Shown one piece after another: positions 9,563-18,764 of a stretch of DNA of 64,000 nt. The stretch is from Haloterrigena salina JCM 13891 (GTDB taxonomy: Archaea > Halobacteriota > Halobacteria > Halobacteriales > Natrialbaceae): assembly GCF_000337495.1 (NCBI RefSeq), contig NZ_AOIS01000067.1, positions 211,466 through 275,465 on the forward strand, written 5' to 3'. Numbering within the stretch: the stretch's first letter is position 1; every line of letters begins with the position of its first letter. Both the position numbers and the translations under genes were made by a program. Under the pieces are notes generated by a model. It made no database searches, had not been told where the DNA came from, and was given only the letters and a program-made list of their open reading frames with translations.

Positions 9563-10600
9563 ATGCAGGCCCTCTCCATCGAACTCGAGGACGAGACCGT
9601 CGACGCGCTCGAGGCCGAGCGGGAACTGTTCGGCTTCGAGAGTCGACAGGCGTACGTCCGGTGGATCGTCGAACACCGCGGCTCGATCGACGCCGGAGCG
9701 GGGCCTGACCGCGATCGGAAACGGGACCGCCTGCTGGCGGATCACCGCGAGCGCATCACCCGCCTCGAGGAGCGGGTGGCGACGCTCGCGCAGGCGGTCG
9801 AGAGCGACCGGGCGGACGGCGAGTCGCGAGCGGCCGACGACTCAGCGGCAAAGACTGCTGACGAGAGCGCCGAACGGACACCCGATGGGGACGAGACCGA
9901 GCCGGCCGACCGCGACCGACACCCCGACGGAACGCCGGTGAACCGCGAACCGGTGCTCGAAGTCCACGGTTCGCCCCGAACGGTCCGGCAGGGCCCCGAC
10001 TCGAGCGTCTCGACCGAATCGACGGACTCGACGGCTCGAGCGGAGCCAGCGGACGGTGAGGGGGACCCGAGTCCGACCACAAGCGAGACGACCGAAACTG
10101 AGTCAACCGGAGAGAAGCCCTCCGGCCTGTCGCCCGAACGCGTCGCGCGCATTCGCGAGGACCCCGTCCACGAGGACGCCGGCGTGCTCGGCTCCGTCGA
10201 GACCGAGCGACTCGACGAACTCTCCCGACGCGCGGTCGCGACCACGCGAAAGCGCCTGAACCGGGACGTCCAGACCGGCCTCGAGTACACGTCCTCGACC
10301 CGGCTGGCCGGCGACGGCGTCCGACCCGGGGAAGATATCACCGAGCTCGACGAACTGTCGATTCCGGGCCGATCCGCGGAGACGATCGAGAAGCGTCGCC
10401 GCGCCGTCGGACGGGCGCTGGCCTACCTGCGAGACGAGGACGAGGCGCGTCGCTCAGACTTCGTCGACGCGCTCTACGGGGAGTGTCCGGCCGGCTACGA
10501 CACGAGCGACGGCTGGTGGCGCTGTATCAAGACGGGGCTCAGACAGGTCGACGCCGTCGACGGCGGTGAGGGGGCGCGCGTCTGGCGGTATCGCGGCTGA
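9563..10600 (+). CDS. Haloarchaeal protein with N-terminal RHH-like/coiled-coil part and C-terminal WH-like domain
   Basis: A 345-residue protein. The TATA element TTTTATAC at 9533-9540 favours the ATG at 9563 over 9542. Residues 1-45 (MQALSIELEDETVDALEAER and RQAYVRWIVEHRG) resemble a ribbon-helix-helix-like or CopG-type module, followed by a coiled coil (ERITRLEERVATLAQAV). A roughly 120-residue acidic disordered linker follows. The C-terminal 130 residues are compact, with helices and ...DTSDGWWRCIKTGLRQV before VWRYRG, which looks like a winged-helix domain of the kind seen at the end of several haloarchaeal proteins. Probably DNA-associated; exact role unknown. Confidence 0.7.
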   Translation: MQALSIELEDETVDALEAERELFGFESRQAYVRWIVEHRGSIDAGAGPDRDRKRDRLLADHRERITRLEERVATLAQAVESDRADGESRAADDSAAKTADESAERTPDGDETEPADRDRHPDGTPVNREPVLEVHGSPRTVRQGPDSSVSTESTDSTARAEPADGEGDPSPTTSETTETESTGEKPSGLSPERVARIREDPVHEDAGVLGSVETERLDELSRRAVATTRKRLNRDVQTGLEYTSSTRLAGDGVRPGEDITELDELSIPGRSAETIEKRRRAVGRALAYLRDEDEARRSDFVDALYGECPAGYDTSDGWWRCIKTGLRQVDAVDGGEGARVWRYRG

Positions 10601-10609
10601 ACGGATCGC

Positions 10610-10713
10610 TCAGCGAAACCACTCGCTGTTGAGCCGTTCGTCGTCCCGATACCAGCGAGCGCGAGGTAACCGAATCCGAGGAAGACGGCGACCGCGACAA
10701 GGATTCCGATCAT
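10610..10713 (-). pseudogene. Small single-TM protein, apparently frameshifted
   Basis: From the ATG at 10713 the minus strand encodes MIGILVAVAVFLGFGYLALA, a clean membrane helix. The same frame then becomes unlike protein and runs into the neighbouring gene. Shifting by one base right after the helix gives RWYRDDERLNSEWFR and a stop at 10610, an ending typical of a small membrane protein. The 104-bp span is one base short of a whole number of codons. Either a real single-base deletion or a sequencing error would explain this. Function unknown. Confidence 0.4.
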
Positions 10714-10867
10714 TTTCGTGAAAGCTGTTCCAGAGGATACCTAAACCTATCATCGTTTGCGATCATCCATTCCCGCACGCGGGCGATCGTTTCCCGTCGC
10801 CCGATAGAGCCGATATCGAACCGCCCGAGTAGGGAGGGTTAAGTATCAGTGGCCCGGACGACCTGAT

Positions 10868-11362
10868 ATGAGTCTGGGACAGCGCGTCTCGAGCGACCAC
10901 CAGCTAGCCCGATTGCTGCAGATCGGGGTCGTGCTGGAGGAGGTCGTCGAGTCACGCGCCGCCCACCACCTCGACTCGCTGCCCCCCGAAGAGCGAGCGG
11001 CGATCGACGAGGAGGTGCGGGAGTTGCTCGAGGAGGCCGCCGACGAGTCGGCCGACCACCGCGAGCGGCTCGAGGCGCTGATCGACGATCTCGAGGCCGA
11101 CACCGTCGCGTACGAGGAAATCAACGCGTTGGTCGACGCCCAGTACGGACCCCCGGAGGACACCGACGGCGTCCTCTACGACCAACTGGCGAACGAGGAA
11201 ACGGCCTACAAGTTCTACGACGACCTGATCGACGCGATCGAGGCCTCCGAGAGCGAGTTCGCCATCGACCGCGAGCGCCTCCTCGAGACCCTCTACGAGA
11301 TCCGCGAAGAGGAGAAAGACGGCGTCGAAGAAGTGACCGAGATCATGGAGCACAGAGCATGA
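10868..11362 (+). CDS. Ferritin-like four-helix protein
   Basis: A 164-residue, strongly acidic, all-helical protein. Carboxylate-rich helices contain VVLEEVVESRAAHHL, ADHRERLEALI, NEETAYKFYDDLI and YEIREEEKDGVEEV, arranged like the metal-binding helices of rubrerythrin or ferritin-like proteins. A likely TATA element (GGTTAAGTATC, about 10837-10847) gives a leaderless start at 10868. It is followed after 121 bp by the SirR-type metal regulator, so a role in iron storage or iron-linked redox protection fits. The ligand set is inferred from pattern, not from a structure. Confidence 0.75.
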   Translation: MSLGQRVSSDHQLARLLQIGVVLEEVVESRAAHHLDSLPPEERAAIDEEVRELLEEAADESADHRERLEALIDDLEADTVAYEEINALVDAQYGPPEDTDGVLYDQLANEETAYKFYDDLIDAIEASESEFAIDRERLLETLYEIREEEKDGVEEVTEIMEHRA

Positions 11363-11483
11363 TCGGGACGGCGGCAGTACGGTCCCCCGCAGATCGAACG
11401 CCGTCACTGCGCATCGAGTCCCGGACGCGGGGACGCCGGCGAGGAATCGACGCGACACCGAGCGACACCGACGGAGGGATGCA

Positions 11484-11915
11484 ATGAACACTGCAGACCA
11501 ATATCTCAAGGCGATCTATCTGGCTCAACGCATCGAGGACGGCCCCGCATCGACCGGCACGCTCGCGGACTTGCTCGAGGTCAGTCCGGCCAGCGTCAAC
11601 GAGATGATCGGCAAACTCGAGGACCGGGGACTCGTCGACCACGAGAAGTACAAGGGGGCGAGTCTGACCGACGAGGGACTCGGGCGCGCCCACGACGCCC
11701 TCCAGACCTACTGTATCATCGAACGCTTTCTCGCGAACGTCCTCGAGGTCGAGGAGTACCAGGACGAGGCCCGCGCCCTAGAGAGCGTCATCGACGATAC
11801 CGTCGCGGAGCGCCTCGACACGATCATCGACCGGCCGGGCGAGTGTCCTGACTGTTTCGACCCCGAACGGGACGCCTGCGAGCGACTCGAGGTCGGCGAC
11901 GGCTGTGCGGACTGA
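11484..11915 (+). CDS. sirR: SirR/DtxR-family metal-dependent transcriptional regulator
   Basis: A 143-residue regulator. Residues 1-65 form the winged helix (DQYLKAIYLAQRI, LADLLEVSPASVNEMIGKLE, GLVDHEKYKGASLT). The metal-binding dimerisation part follows, with CIIERFLANVLEVEEYQDEA and ESVIDDTVAERLD; these carry the Cys/Glu/His-type ligand positions of DtxR, although some of the usual histidines appear changed. The Cys-rich C-terminal tail (GECPDCFDPERDACERL) is common in haloarchaeal SirR. A GGAGGG ribosome binding site sits just upstream. Members repress iron or manganese uptake genes; the iron boxes at 56485-56533 are likely targets. Confidence 0.9.
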   Translation: MNTADQYLKAIYLAQRIEDGPASTGTLADLLEVSPASVNEMIGKLEDRGLVDHEKYKGASLTDEGLGRAHDALQTYCIIERFLANVLEVEEYQDEARALESVIDDTVAERLDTIIDRPGECPDCFDPERDACERLEVGDGCAD

Positions 11916-11972
11916 GGTAGATCGACTCGTTTTCGCGGCCGGAATTCGGATAGCAGCTGCACGACGCGATTC

Positions 11973-13814
11973 TCACTGTGGCTCTCCGAACCGAACGTAC
12001 CGACGCCCGACCAGCGCCGCGAGGGCGAGCGCGGCGATGACGGCGAGTGCGACACCCACGGTGAGCCTCGACCGACTACTGTCTCCTTGCCAGTCGGCCT
12101 CGAACACGTCGGCGTAGTAGCTCGCGACCTCCTGGCCGTGGAGCGCCAGTACGACCTCGCGATTGTTCCGGAAGGAGTTCTCGTTCCAGTTGGCGCTGCC
12201 GACGACCGCGACCTCGCGGTCGATCACGACGCCCTTGGCGTGAATCTTCTCGAAGGCGTCCGTCTCCTCGACCAGTTCGACCTCGAGCGGGAGCGACTCG
12301 TCGTCGGCGAGTCGCTCTACGTCCCGCGCCAATGCCGCGTTCTCGTCGGCGTTGTACTCTGCCGATCCGAGCAGGATACGGACGTCGACGCCGCGGCGGG
12401 CGGCCTCGAGGGTCGACTCGAGCAAGGACACGTCGTCGGCGATAGACGGCTGCAGGACGAGGATCTCGTCGTCGGCGCTCTCGAGCAACGAGTTGAGACG
12501 GCGTTCGGCGTTGTCCGGTGCGAGCAGGAGTTCGGCGGACTCGACGGGGACCGTCGACGGGTCGTGGGCCGTCGGGTACTCGGGATCGGGCGAGGAAAAG
12601 ACGGGGCCGTCGTCCACGAACGAAGCGTTCCTGCGATAGGCCGCTCCCGAGGCCGTATCGCGACCCTCGAAGTCCGCGTCGAAGACGGTCGCGAGATCGG
12701 CCGCGAGGGACTCGGACTCGAGGCGCACGCCCCAGCCGCGGCTGCTCTCGCCGCCGACGCCCGACGGCTTCCAGTTCTCGGTCGTGACCAGCACGCGGTC
12801 GTCGGCCACCGCGTATTTGGGGTGGTGATAGCGGTACCGCGAGTCTGCGCCCCCGATGACGCGAACGTCGACCCCGCCGTCGACGAGCGTCTCGAGGACG
12901 CTCTCGGTCGCCGCGGGCGCGCCGCCGACGGGGCTCGATTCAAAGAGCACCGCGACGTCGACTCCGCGGTCGGCCGCGGCGACGAGTTCGTCGGCGACCG
13001 CCTCGGACGTAAACGTGTAGCCGGCCAGCAGCAGGCGGTCGTCGGCGCCACGGAGCGTCTCGAGGGGCACCGCGGGCGAGTCGGGGAGGACGAACGCCGT
13101 GGCGTCCGCGACGTCGGCCGTCGAGACCGGGAGGCAGGTCGCGTCGCGGGGATGCCAGTCGCCGGCTGCGGGGTCGCCGGCGGTCGGCTCGTCGGTCTCG
13201 CCGCCGTTGCGGTACCACCGTTCCGCCGTCGGCGCTCGATCGTACGCGACCGCGTCGACGGTCGTCGTCTCGTTCCGGAGCTCCAGGGTGTCTCCGTCGA
13301 CGGCGAGTCGCAGCGTCCCCTCGAGTTCGACCACCGGGTACTCGGTCAGTCCGCCGGTGACGTTCGGCGCCGTGCTCGCGGCGACGCGGCCGGTGACGGT
13401 CTCGTTCGGGAGTTCAGCCGTGGTATGGCCGTCGGTAAGCGTCCAGTTCTCGAATCGGGTCTCCGGGGGAACCTCGAGGACGAGATACTCGCCGACGTTG
13501 TCGCGAATCGTGGGATTCGGGTAGAGTTCGACGATCCGGGGCGCGGTACCGGTCGCGTTCGCCGGTCGCTCGCCGGCGTCGGGGACCGACCCGTTGCCAT
13601 CGGTTAGCTCGTCCGACGAGGGCGTCGATTCCATCGCACCGATCGGACACGCGGGGCTGGTCCCGTCGCCGTTAGCGTCGGCTCGAGACGCCACGTCGCC
13701 GGGAGCTCCGTCGCTCGTCGCGGTGTTGACGGCGACGATTCCGAACCCCAACAGGGTGCCGGCGGCGAGGCTGACGCTCACGAGCGCGACGAGGACCGCG
13801 CGTCGGTACTCCAT
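11973..13814 (-). CDS. Secreted, membrane-anchored phospholipase D-family protein with lamin-tail domain
   Basis: A 613-residue extracellular protein. Residues 5-32 form a signal or anchor helix. Residues of about 85-225 look like a lamin-tail domain (EYLVLEVP, NWTLTDG, TLELRNETT). Two PLD catalytic repeats follow: HHPKYAVADDRVLVTTENW and HAKGVVIDREVAVVGSANWN, each giving the HxK(x)nD pattern. A C-terminal helix (VGVALAVIAALALAALVG) ends RRYVRF. Members of this family are nucleases or phosphodiesterases. The pairing with a lamin-tail domain suggests action on extracellular DNA or cell surface. A minus-strand TATA (TTTATATCC, 13837-13845) gives a leaderless start. Confidence 0.88.
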   Translation of the reverse strand: MEYRRAVLVALVSVSLAAGTLLGFGIVAVNTATSDGAPGDVASRADANGDGTSPACPIGAMESTPSSDELTDGNGSVPDAGERPANATGTAPRIVELYPNPTIRDNVGEYLVLEVPPETRFENWTLTDGHTTAELPNETVTGRVAASTAPNVTGGLTEYPVVELEGTLRLAVDGDTLELRNETTTVDAVAYDRAPTAERWYRNGGETDEPTAGDPAAGDWHPRDATCLPVSTADVADATAFVLPDSPAVPLETLRGADDRLLLAGYTFTSEAVADELVAAADRGVDVAVLFESSPVGGAPAATESVLETLVDGGVDVRVIGGADSRYRYHHPKYAVADDRVLVTTENWKPSGVGGESSRGWGVRLESESLAADLATVFDADFEGRDTASGAAYRRNASFVDDGPVFSSPDPEYPTAHDPSTVPVESAELLLAPDNAERRLNSLLESADDEILVLQPSIADDVSLLESTLEAARRGVDVRILLGSAEYNADENAALARDVERLADDESLPLEVELVEETDAFEKIHAKGVVIDREVAVVGSANWNENSFRNNREVVLALHGQEVASYYADVFEADWQGDSSRSRLTVGVALAVIAALALAALVGRRYVRFGEPQ

Positions 13815-13919
13815 CGGGCGCTCTGGCCGCGCGTTCGGATATAAAGGTCAGGTCGAAAACGGAGTGCGAGATTCAGAAGGGAAGGGGAGGAAATCGGGTC
13901 GGTCCCGTTCGCGTCGCGT

Positions 13920-15266
13920 TCAGGCTGCGGGTTCGGTCGCGGCCTTCTCGGCCTCGGCCTGGACGAGATACGCGCGGTCGTCCCCGTAGTCGGCGACGAT
14001 CTCGAGGGCCTCGGTGGTGCCGATCTGGTTTAACGCCCAGGCAGCGCTGGCGCGGACGCGGTCCTGTTCGTCGTCGGCCAGCACGTCCGCGAGCGGCTCG
14101 ACGGCGCGGGTGTCACCGATCAGGCCGAGCGCGCGTGCGGCCCAGCTGCGGACGTCCGGCTCATCGGCGACCAGCTGCTGGGCGATCGGCTCGACGGCGT
14201 CCTCGGCGCCGATCTCGCCGAGCGCGCGGAACGCGGGTCGCTGGAGGTTAGGGTTCGAGTCGACGTAGTCGACCAGCGCCTCGACGACCTCGTCGTCGGC
14301 GATCCCGATCTTGCCCAGGATGCGCATCGCGGCCTGGTCGCGGCGGCCCGCCTTCTGGATCATGGGTTCCATGGCCTCCTCGGGACCCATGCGTTCTAAG
14401 GCCTCGAGGCAGTGTTCCTCCATGTAATCGGAGTCGAAGGTCTCGTAGGCAAGCAGGATCATGTCGACGTTGCCGCGCTTCTCGTGGACCTTCAGGGCGT
14501 GCCACTCCGGCGGGAAGTCCTTGACGTGGTCGAGCACGTCGTAGAACCCTTCGCGGCGCAGTTGCTCGCGGATCTCGAGGTCGGTCCACTCGGTCGCGTC
14601 GTCGATGTCGGCCTCGAGGTCGTCCGTGGCCTCGAGCAGGCCGGCGATCGTCTCGGCGTCGTCGTCGGCGTCGAGTTCGGCGTCCTCGACGGCCGCGGCC
14701 GCCGCGTCGAGGGTCGCGTCTAACTGCTCCGGAACGTCCTCGCCCTCGTTGCTCAGGGTGAGCGACGTGCCGAGCAGATCGTTGACCTCGTCGAGGAAGT
14801 CGTCGACGGCCTCGATCAGTTCGGCGTTGCCCTCCTCGGTCCAGCGGGTGCCCGTGATCGTCCCGCTGGCGCCGTTGATGTCGCTGACGACGTCCTCGCC
14901 GTAGGGACCGCGCTGGTCCTCCAGATCTGACTCGAGATCAGAGACGTCGCTCTCGATGTCGTCGTAGCGCTCCTGGAGTTGCTCCTCGGGCGCGGGTTCG
15001 GCGTCCTCGTCCTCGTCTTCGTCCTCCTCGGTTTCCGGCGGATCGGGGATCTCGATCTCCTCGAACTCCTCGCGGAAGGACTCGATGTCGGCCTCGACGA
15101 CGTCGAGATCGTCCTCGGTCTCGGCGGCCTCGAGCTCGCTCTCGAGGGCTTCGACGTCGTCCTCGAAGGCCGCGAGCGCCTCGCGGATCGCCTCGAGATC
15201 GACCGGTTCGGACTCCTCCTCGGCCGGTTCGTCCGCTCCGTCCTCGGCTGCCTCGTCATCGCTCAT
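13920..15266 (-). CDS. HEAT-repeat protein with long acidic coiled-coil N-terminus
   Basis: A 448-residue protein. Residues 1-120 are highly acidic and coiled-coil-like (EALAAFEDDVEALESELEAA). A middle helical part of about 130 residues follows. From about residue 260 there are HEAT or PBS-lyase-type repeats: DQAAMRILGKIGIADDEVVEALVDYV, RPAFRALGEIGAEDAVEPIAQQLV, SWAARALGLIGDTRAVEPLADVL and ASAAWALNQIGTTEALEIV. Such repeats form a solenoid used for protein binding. No catalytic residues are visible. It stands alone; the partner is unknown. Confidence 0.88.
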   Translation of the reverse strand: MSDDEAAEDGADEPAEEESEPVDLEAIREALAAFEDDVEALESELEAAETEDDLDVVEADIESFREEFEEIEIPDPPETEEDEDEDEDAEPAPEEQLQERYDDIESDVSDLESDLEDQRGPYGEDVVSDINGASGTITGTRWTEEGNAELIEAVDDFLDEVNDLLGTSLTLSNEGEDVPEQLDATLDAAAAAVEDAELDADDDAETIAGLLEATDDLEADIDDATEWTDLEIREQLRREGFYDVLDHVKDFPPEWHALKVHEKRGNVDMILLAYETFDSDYMEEHCLEALERMGPEEAMEPMIQKAGRRDQAAMRILGKIGIADDEVVEALVDYVDSNPNLQRPAFRALGEIGAEDAVEPIAQQLVADEPDVRSWAARALGLIGDTRAVEPLADVLADDEQDRVRASAAWALNQIGTTEALEIVADYGDDRAYLVQAEAEKAATEPAA

Positions 15267-15350
15267 GGTACCACCCGGTCCTGTCTCTGGACCCGGAGAT
15301 GACGCCGACGCGTGGCAGTGTACATACCCTACGGTCGTCCCAGCAGCGCC

Positions 15351-16076
15351 CTAAGCGTTTCCATGCGCGTCGGGCGCCGTCGACTGGGCCTCCTCGCGCC
15401 AGTAGAACCAGGGGCTCAGCGTCATGTACGCGATGCCCAGCGTCAACAGCGCGTAGGGGAACGTGCGACCGGCGAACTCGGGGATCAAGATCGCCAGTGC
15501 GTGGACGACCCCCATGATAGCCGCATCGCGGGCGAGCAGGTCGGGGTACTCGATGCGCGAGACCATCAGGTAACAGAACGCGGCCGTCACCGCGAGGACG
15601 AGCCACGGGTTGGTCGTGCCGGCGAGGATCGCCGCGCCGATGATCGTCGCCGCCAGCGTCGTCTGAATACCCTCGGTGTAGTTACCGCTGACGTCGAAGG
15701 CCGTGTACATGCCGAGGCGGGTAACGGCCATCGCGACGAACAGCGCGCAGGTCCCGGTCGCCAGGAGGAGTTCGCCCGTCATCGCGTCGAACCCAAGTTC
15801 GAGGCCGTCGATGATGACGACGAAGGCGACGACTGCGGGGGCGACCGCGAAGGAGGCGACGTCGGCCAGCGAATCGAGGTAGGGACCGACGTCGGTGCCG
15901 CCGTAGCGGCGGGCGAGGATTCCGTCTAACCCGTCCGCGATCGCCGCCAACAGGATGAGGCGTGCGGCGAGCGCGATGTCGACGAAGGCGACGACGACGG
16001 CGACGAATCCCAGCGCGGCGTTAGCGATGGTCACCGCGTCGGCGACGCCCAGTCGCCCGACGAACCGGGGGAGCAT
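15351..16076 (-). CDS. pssA: Archaetidylserine synthase (CDP-alcohol phosphatidyltransferase)
   Basis: A 241-residue integral membrane enzyme. The start MLPRFVGRLGVADAVT at 16076 is chosen because longer forms begin with non-membrane sequence that overlaps the divergent promoter. The CDP-alcohol phosphatidyltransferase motif is complete: DGLDGILARRYGGTDVGPYLD, with the four Asp and the Gly/Ala/Arg residues that bind the CDP-lipid and metal. It makes archaetidylserine from CDP-archaeol and serine. In haloarchaea a PssA/PssD pair is also needed for lipid anchoring by the ArtA archaeosortase. No pssD is seen here. Several further TM helices follow the motif. Confidence 0.88.
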   Translation of the reverse strand: MLPRFVGRLGVADAVTIANAALGFVAVVVAFVDIALAARLILLAAIADGLDGILARRYGGTDVGPYLDSLADVASFAVAPAVVAFVVIIDGLELGFDAMTGELLLATGTCALFVAMAVTRLGMYTAFDVSGNYTEGIQTTLAATIIGAAILAGTTNPWLVLAVTAAFCYLMVSRIEYPDLLARDAAIMGVVHALAILIPEFAGRTFPYALLTLGIAYMTLSPWFYWREEAQSTAPDAHGNA

Positions 16077-16188
16077 ACTCCCGGATTCGGCATGGAGGTC
16101 CCTTACGTGTTTTCGTTTCGCCACCGACCCTCGAGGTTTCGACGATCGAACCGGGGCGGTTATATTCGGATGCTCCAAAGCCACTGGT

Positions 16189-16629
16189 ATGAATCGGCGC
16201 GTCTATCTCGCCGCCGTCGGATCCACCGTTTCGGCCGGATTGGCGGGCTGTTCGGCCGTCACCAGCCCCTTCAGGAACGACGATCCCTGCGACGGCCAGA
16301 GCTGTACCATCGGGATGAATCGGAACGCCTTCCTCCCCGACGAGTACGAGGCCAGCGTCGGCGAAACCGTCGTCTGGAAGAACACCAGCGAAGCCATCCA
16401 CACGGTGACGGCCCGCGAGGCGAGCCTTCCCGAGGGCGCCGACTACTTCGCGACCGGCGGCTTCGAGGACGAACAGACGGCGATCGACGCCTGGCACGAG
16501 TCCCAGGGCGGGAAACTCGAGACCCGCGAGACGTTCGAGCACACGTTCGAGGTGCCGGGAACCTACACCTACATCTGCGAACCCCACGTCGGCGCCGGAA
16601 TGACCGGCAAGATCATCGTCTCCGAGTGA
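16189..16629 (+). CDS. Halocyanin-like blue copper lipoprotein
   Basis: A 146-residue cupredoxin. MNRRVYLAAVGSTVSAGLAGC is a signal peptide ending in a lipobox with Cys21; the twin Arg suggests Tat export. Copper ligands fit the type-1 site: His in EAIHTVTA, then Cys, His and Met in YICEPHVGAGM. The family carries electrons at the outer face of the membrane. A TATATT element near 16160 matches a leaderless start at 16189. It is divergent from pssA. The electron donor and acceptor are unknown. Confidence 0.9.
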   Translation: MNRRVYLAAVGSTVSAGLAGCSAVTSPFRNDDPCDGQSCTIGMNRNAFLPDEYEASVGETVVWKNTSEAIHTVTAREASLPEGADYFATGGFEDEQTAIDAWHESQGGKLETRETFEHTFEVPGTYTYICEPHVGAGMTGKIIVSE

Positions 16630-17000
16630 GACGGTCCGACGGACGCGTTTTCTGCCAGTGACTCGAGTCTAGTTTTGATCGAGTTCGACCGTTGGAGTCG
16701 TGCGCTCGAGGGGACGACTGGGAGAGTCTCGGTGGAACAATCCCGACGAAACTCGTCGGTTCGGGCTCGTAATGGGAACCGATATCGTATCGGTGGCTCG
16801 CCGGATAGAAATTATTTCGTTTTCGAGTACTTTTCCCACTTCCATACGATTTTAGATAGTTTGTGGGCGATCGCCGGATCGGCCACACATGGCCTCTACG
16901 GGGCTAAATCGACACCAATTCACAATGATTGGGGAAGACGTGACATGCGGCGAGAAGAATCCTCCATGTTTATACATCGTGGCGATGGTGAGTTACGTAT
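16630..17000. other. Intergenic region with pckA promoter
   Basis: No gene is supported here. The left 230 bp contains no protein-like frame. TTTATACA at 16969-16976 is a strong TATA box 25 bp before the pckA ATG. Upstream AT-rich sequence near 16815-16865 may hold regulatory sites. Confidence 0.6.
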
Positions 17001-18512
17001 ATGTCCGAAACCGGGGCGGAGACCCGTCCGCTGGTCCGAGAGCTTCCAGACCCGACGACAGCGTCGAACGTCCGGTACGACCCGTCGTTCGAGGAACTCC
17101 GCGACCTCGCGGCCGACGACGAGACGACGACCGAGTTCGGATCGCCGTCGTACGTCAGCGAAACGCGATCCCGAAGCGCCGATCTGACGAAAAACGCCGT
17201 CGACGCCGCGTTCGACGAGCGCGACCACGAACTCGTCGACGACGCGATCGCCCGCGCGGGCGACCGCGAGATGGTCTGCGTCGATCGGCTGATGGGACGC
17301 CATCCCGACGCGACCTTCTGTTGCCGACTGTTCATCCCCGTCGAGCACGCCCACATCGCGCTGGGCTGGCGGGACCTGTTCGAACCGTCGGACGGTCGAG
17401 AGCCCGACCTCTATACGGTCATGGACCCCGACTACGACGAGACCGCCGTCCGCGTCCTTCCCGACGAGGGCTTTACGGCCGTCCTGGGGACCGATTACAT
17501 CGGCGAGGCCAAGAAGTCGTTCCTCCGGCTGTACATGTACCAGATCAAGGAACAGGGCGGCCTCGGCCTCCACGCGGGCAGCAAGCGCGTCCGCGTTCGT
17601 AACGAGGAGGGCGACCTCCAGACCGTCGGTCAGGTGTTCATGGGCCTGTCGGCGACCGGCAAGTCGACGCTCACCTCCCACGGCTGCTGGCTCGAGGACC
17701 CCGAAGACGCCACGATGCTCCAGGACGACGTCTGCGGCCTCCTGCCCGACGGCACCGTCGCCGGCAGCGAGGGCGAGGGGCTGTTCATCAAGACCATCGG
17801 CCTCGACGCCGAGGAACAGCCCGAACTCTACGAGGCCGCGACCCACGAGTCGGCCGTCTTCGAGAACGTCGCCGTCGACGACGACGGGACGGTCCACTTC
17901 GACGAGGATCGCTACACCTCGAACTCCCGGGCGGTCGTCCAGCGCGACCAACTCGAGAGCGCCGACGAGGAGATCGACTTAGAGCGGATGGACCAGGCCT
18001 TCTTCATCACCCGGAATCCGCTGATGCCGCCGGTCGCGAAGCTCACGGACGACCAGGCGGCCGTCGCCTTCATGCTCGGCGAATCGATCGAGACCAGCGC
18101 CGGCGATCCGTCACGCGCGGGCGAGTCGATCCGCGTCGTCGGGACCAACCCCTTCATCATCGGCCCCGAGGGCGAGGAGGGGAACATCTTCCGGGACCTC
18201 ATCGAGGCGCTGGACATCGAGTGTTACGTCATCAATACGGGCTATCTCGGCGAGAAATCCAAAGACATCGGCGTCGAGGAGTCCGTGACCGTCCTCACCG
18301 AAACCGCTCGCGGGACGATCGAATGGACCGACGACGATCGCACCGGGCTGACGATCCCCGAGAGCGTGCCCGGATTCGACATCGGCGAGTACTACGTCCC
18401 CGACCACGTCGAGGACTACGACGAGGCCGTCGCGGAGCTGCGAGCCGAACGTCGCGACTACCTCGAGCAGTTCGACGAACTCCGCGAGGAGATCAAAGAC
18501 GCCGTCTACTGA
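17001..18512 (+). CDS. pckA: Phosphoenolpyruvate carboxykinase (ATP)
   Basis: A 503-residue enzyme that turns oxaloacetate and ATP into phosphoenolpyruvate and CO2, the entry to gluconeogenesis. It has the ATP-type P-loop GLSATGKST (residues 215-223). The kinase-2 acidic pair is LQDDVCGLL, and GTDYIGEAKKSFLRLYMYQ is the substrate-binding segment of ATP-PEPCK. C-terminal conserved blocks include FFITRNPLMPPVAKLT and VINTGYLGEKSKDIG. A strong TATA box and a leaderless start support 17001. It stands alone. Confidence 0.93.
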   Translation: MSETGAETRPLVRELPDPTTASNVRYDPSFEELRDLAADDETTTEFGSPSYVSETRSRSADLTKNAVDAAFDERDHELVDDAIARAGDREMVCVDRLMGRHPDATFCCRLFIPVEHAHIALGWRDLFEPSDGREPDLYTVMDPDYDETAVRVLPDEGFTAVLGTDYIGEAKKSFLRLYMYQIKEQGGLGLHAGSKRVRVRNEEGDLQTVGQVFMGLSATGKSTLTSHGCWLEDPEDATMLQDDVCGLLPDGTVAGSEGEGLFIKTIGLDAEEQPELYEAATHESAVFENVAVDDDGTVHFDEDRYTSNSRAVVQRDQLESADEEIDLERMDQAFFITRNPLMPPVAKLTDDQAAVAFMLGESIETSAGDPSRAGESIRVVGTNPFIIGPEGEEGNIFRDLIEALDIECYVINTGYLGEKSKDIGVEESVTVLTETARGTIEWTDDDRTGLTIPESVPGFDIGEYYVPDHVEDYDEAVAELRAERRDYLEQFDELREEIKDAVY

Positions 18513-18764
18513 TCGGGACCGCCTGCAGAGCGAGTCTCGCGTCAGTGTCGGTACTGCCGGTTTCAGTTCGGACCCTCGTTTTCGGAATTTCCGTTTCGTA
18601 ACTGCGAGCACGCAGTCGTCTGCCCGCTACCGACAGGCACGCGACCGCCGGTACTCTCTCTCGTCGTCGAGTCCGAAACCACACGGATCAAAACCCGCTC
18701 GAGACGGAGTCAACAGCCCGAACCTAACCGGAAGACTATTTACTCATAACTGAGTATCCATTGT

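Noticed and set aside
13837-13845. A CRISPR-like or repeat signal in the PLD gene promoter area.
   Set aside because: The sequence is a TATA box on the minus strand; no spaced repeats were seen anywhere in the window.
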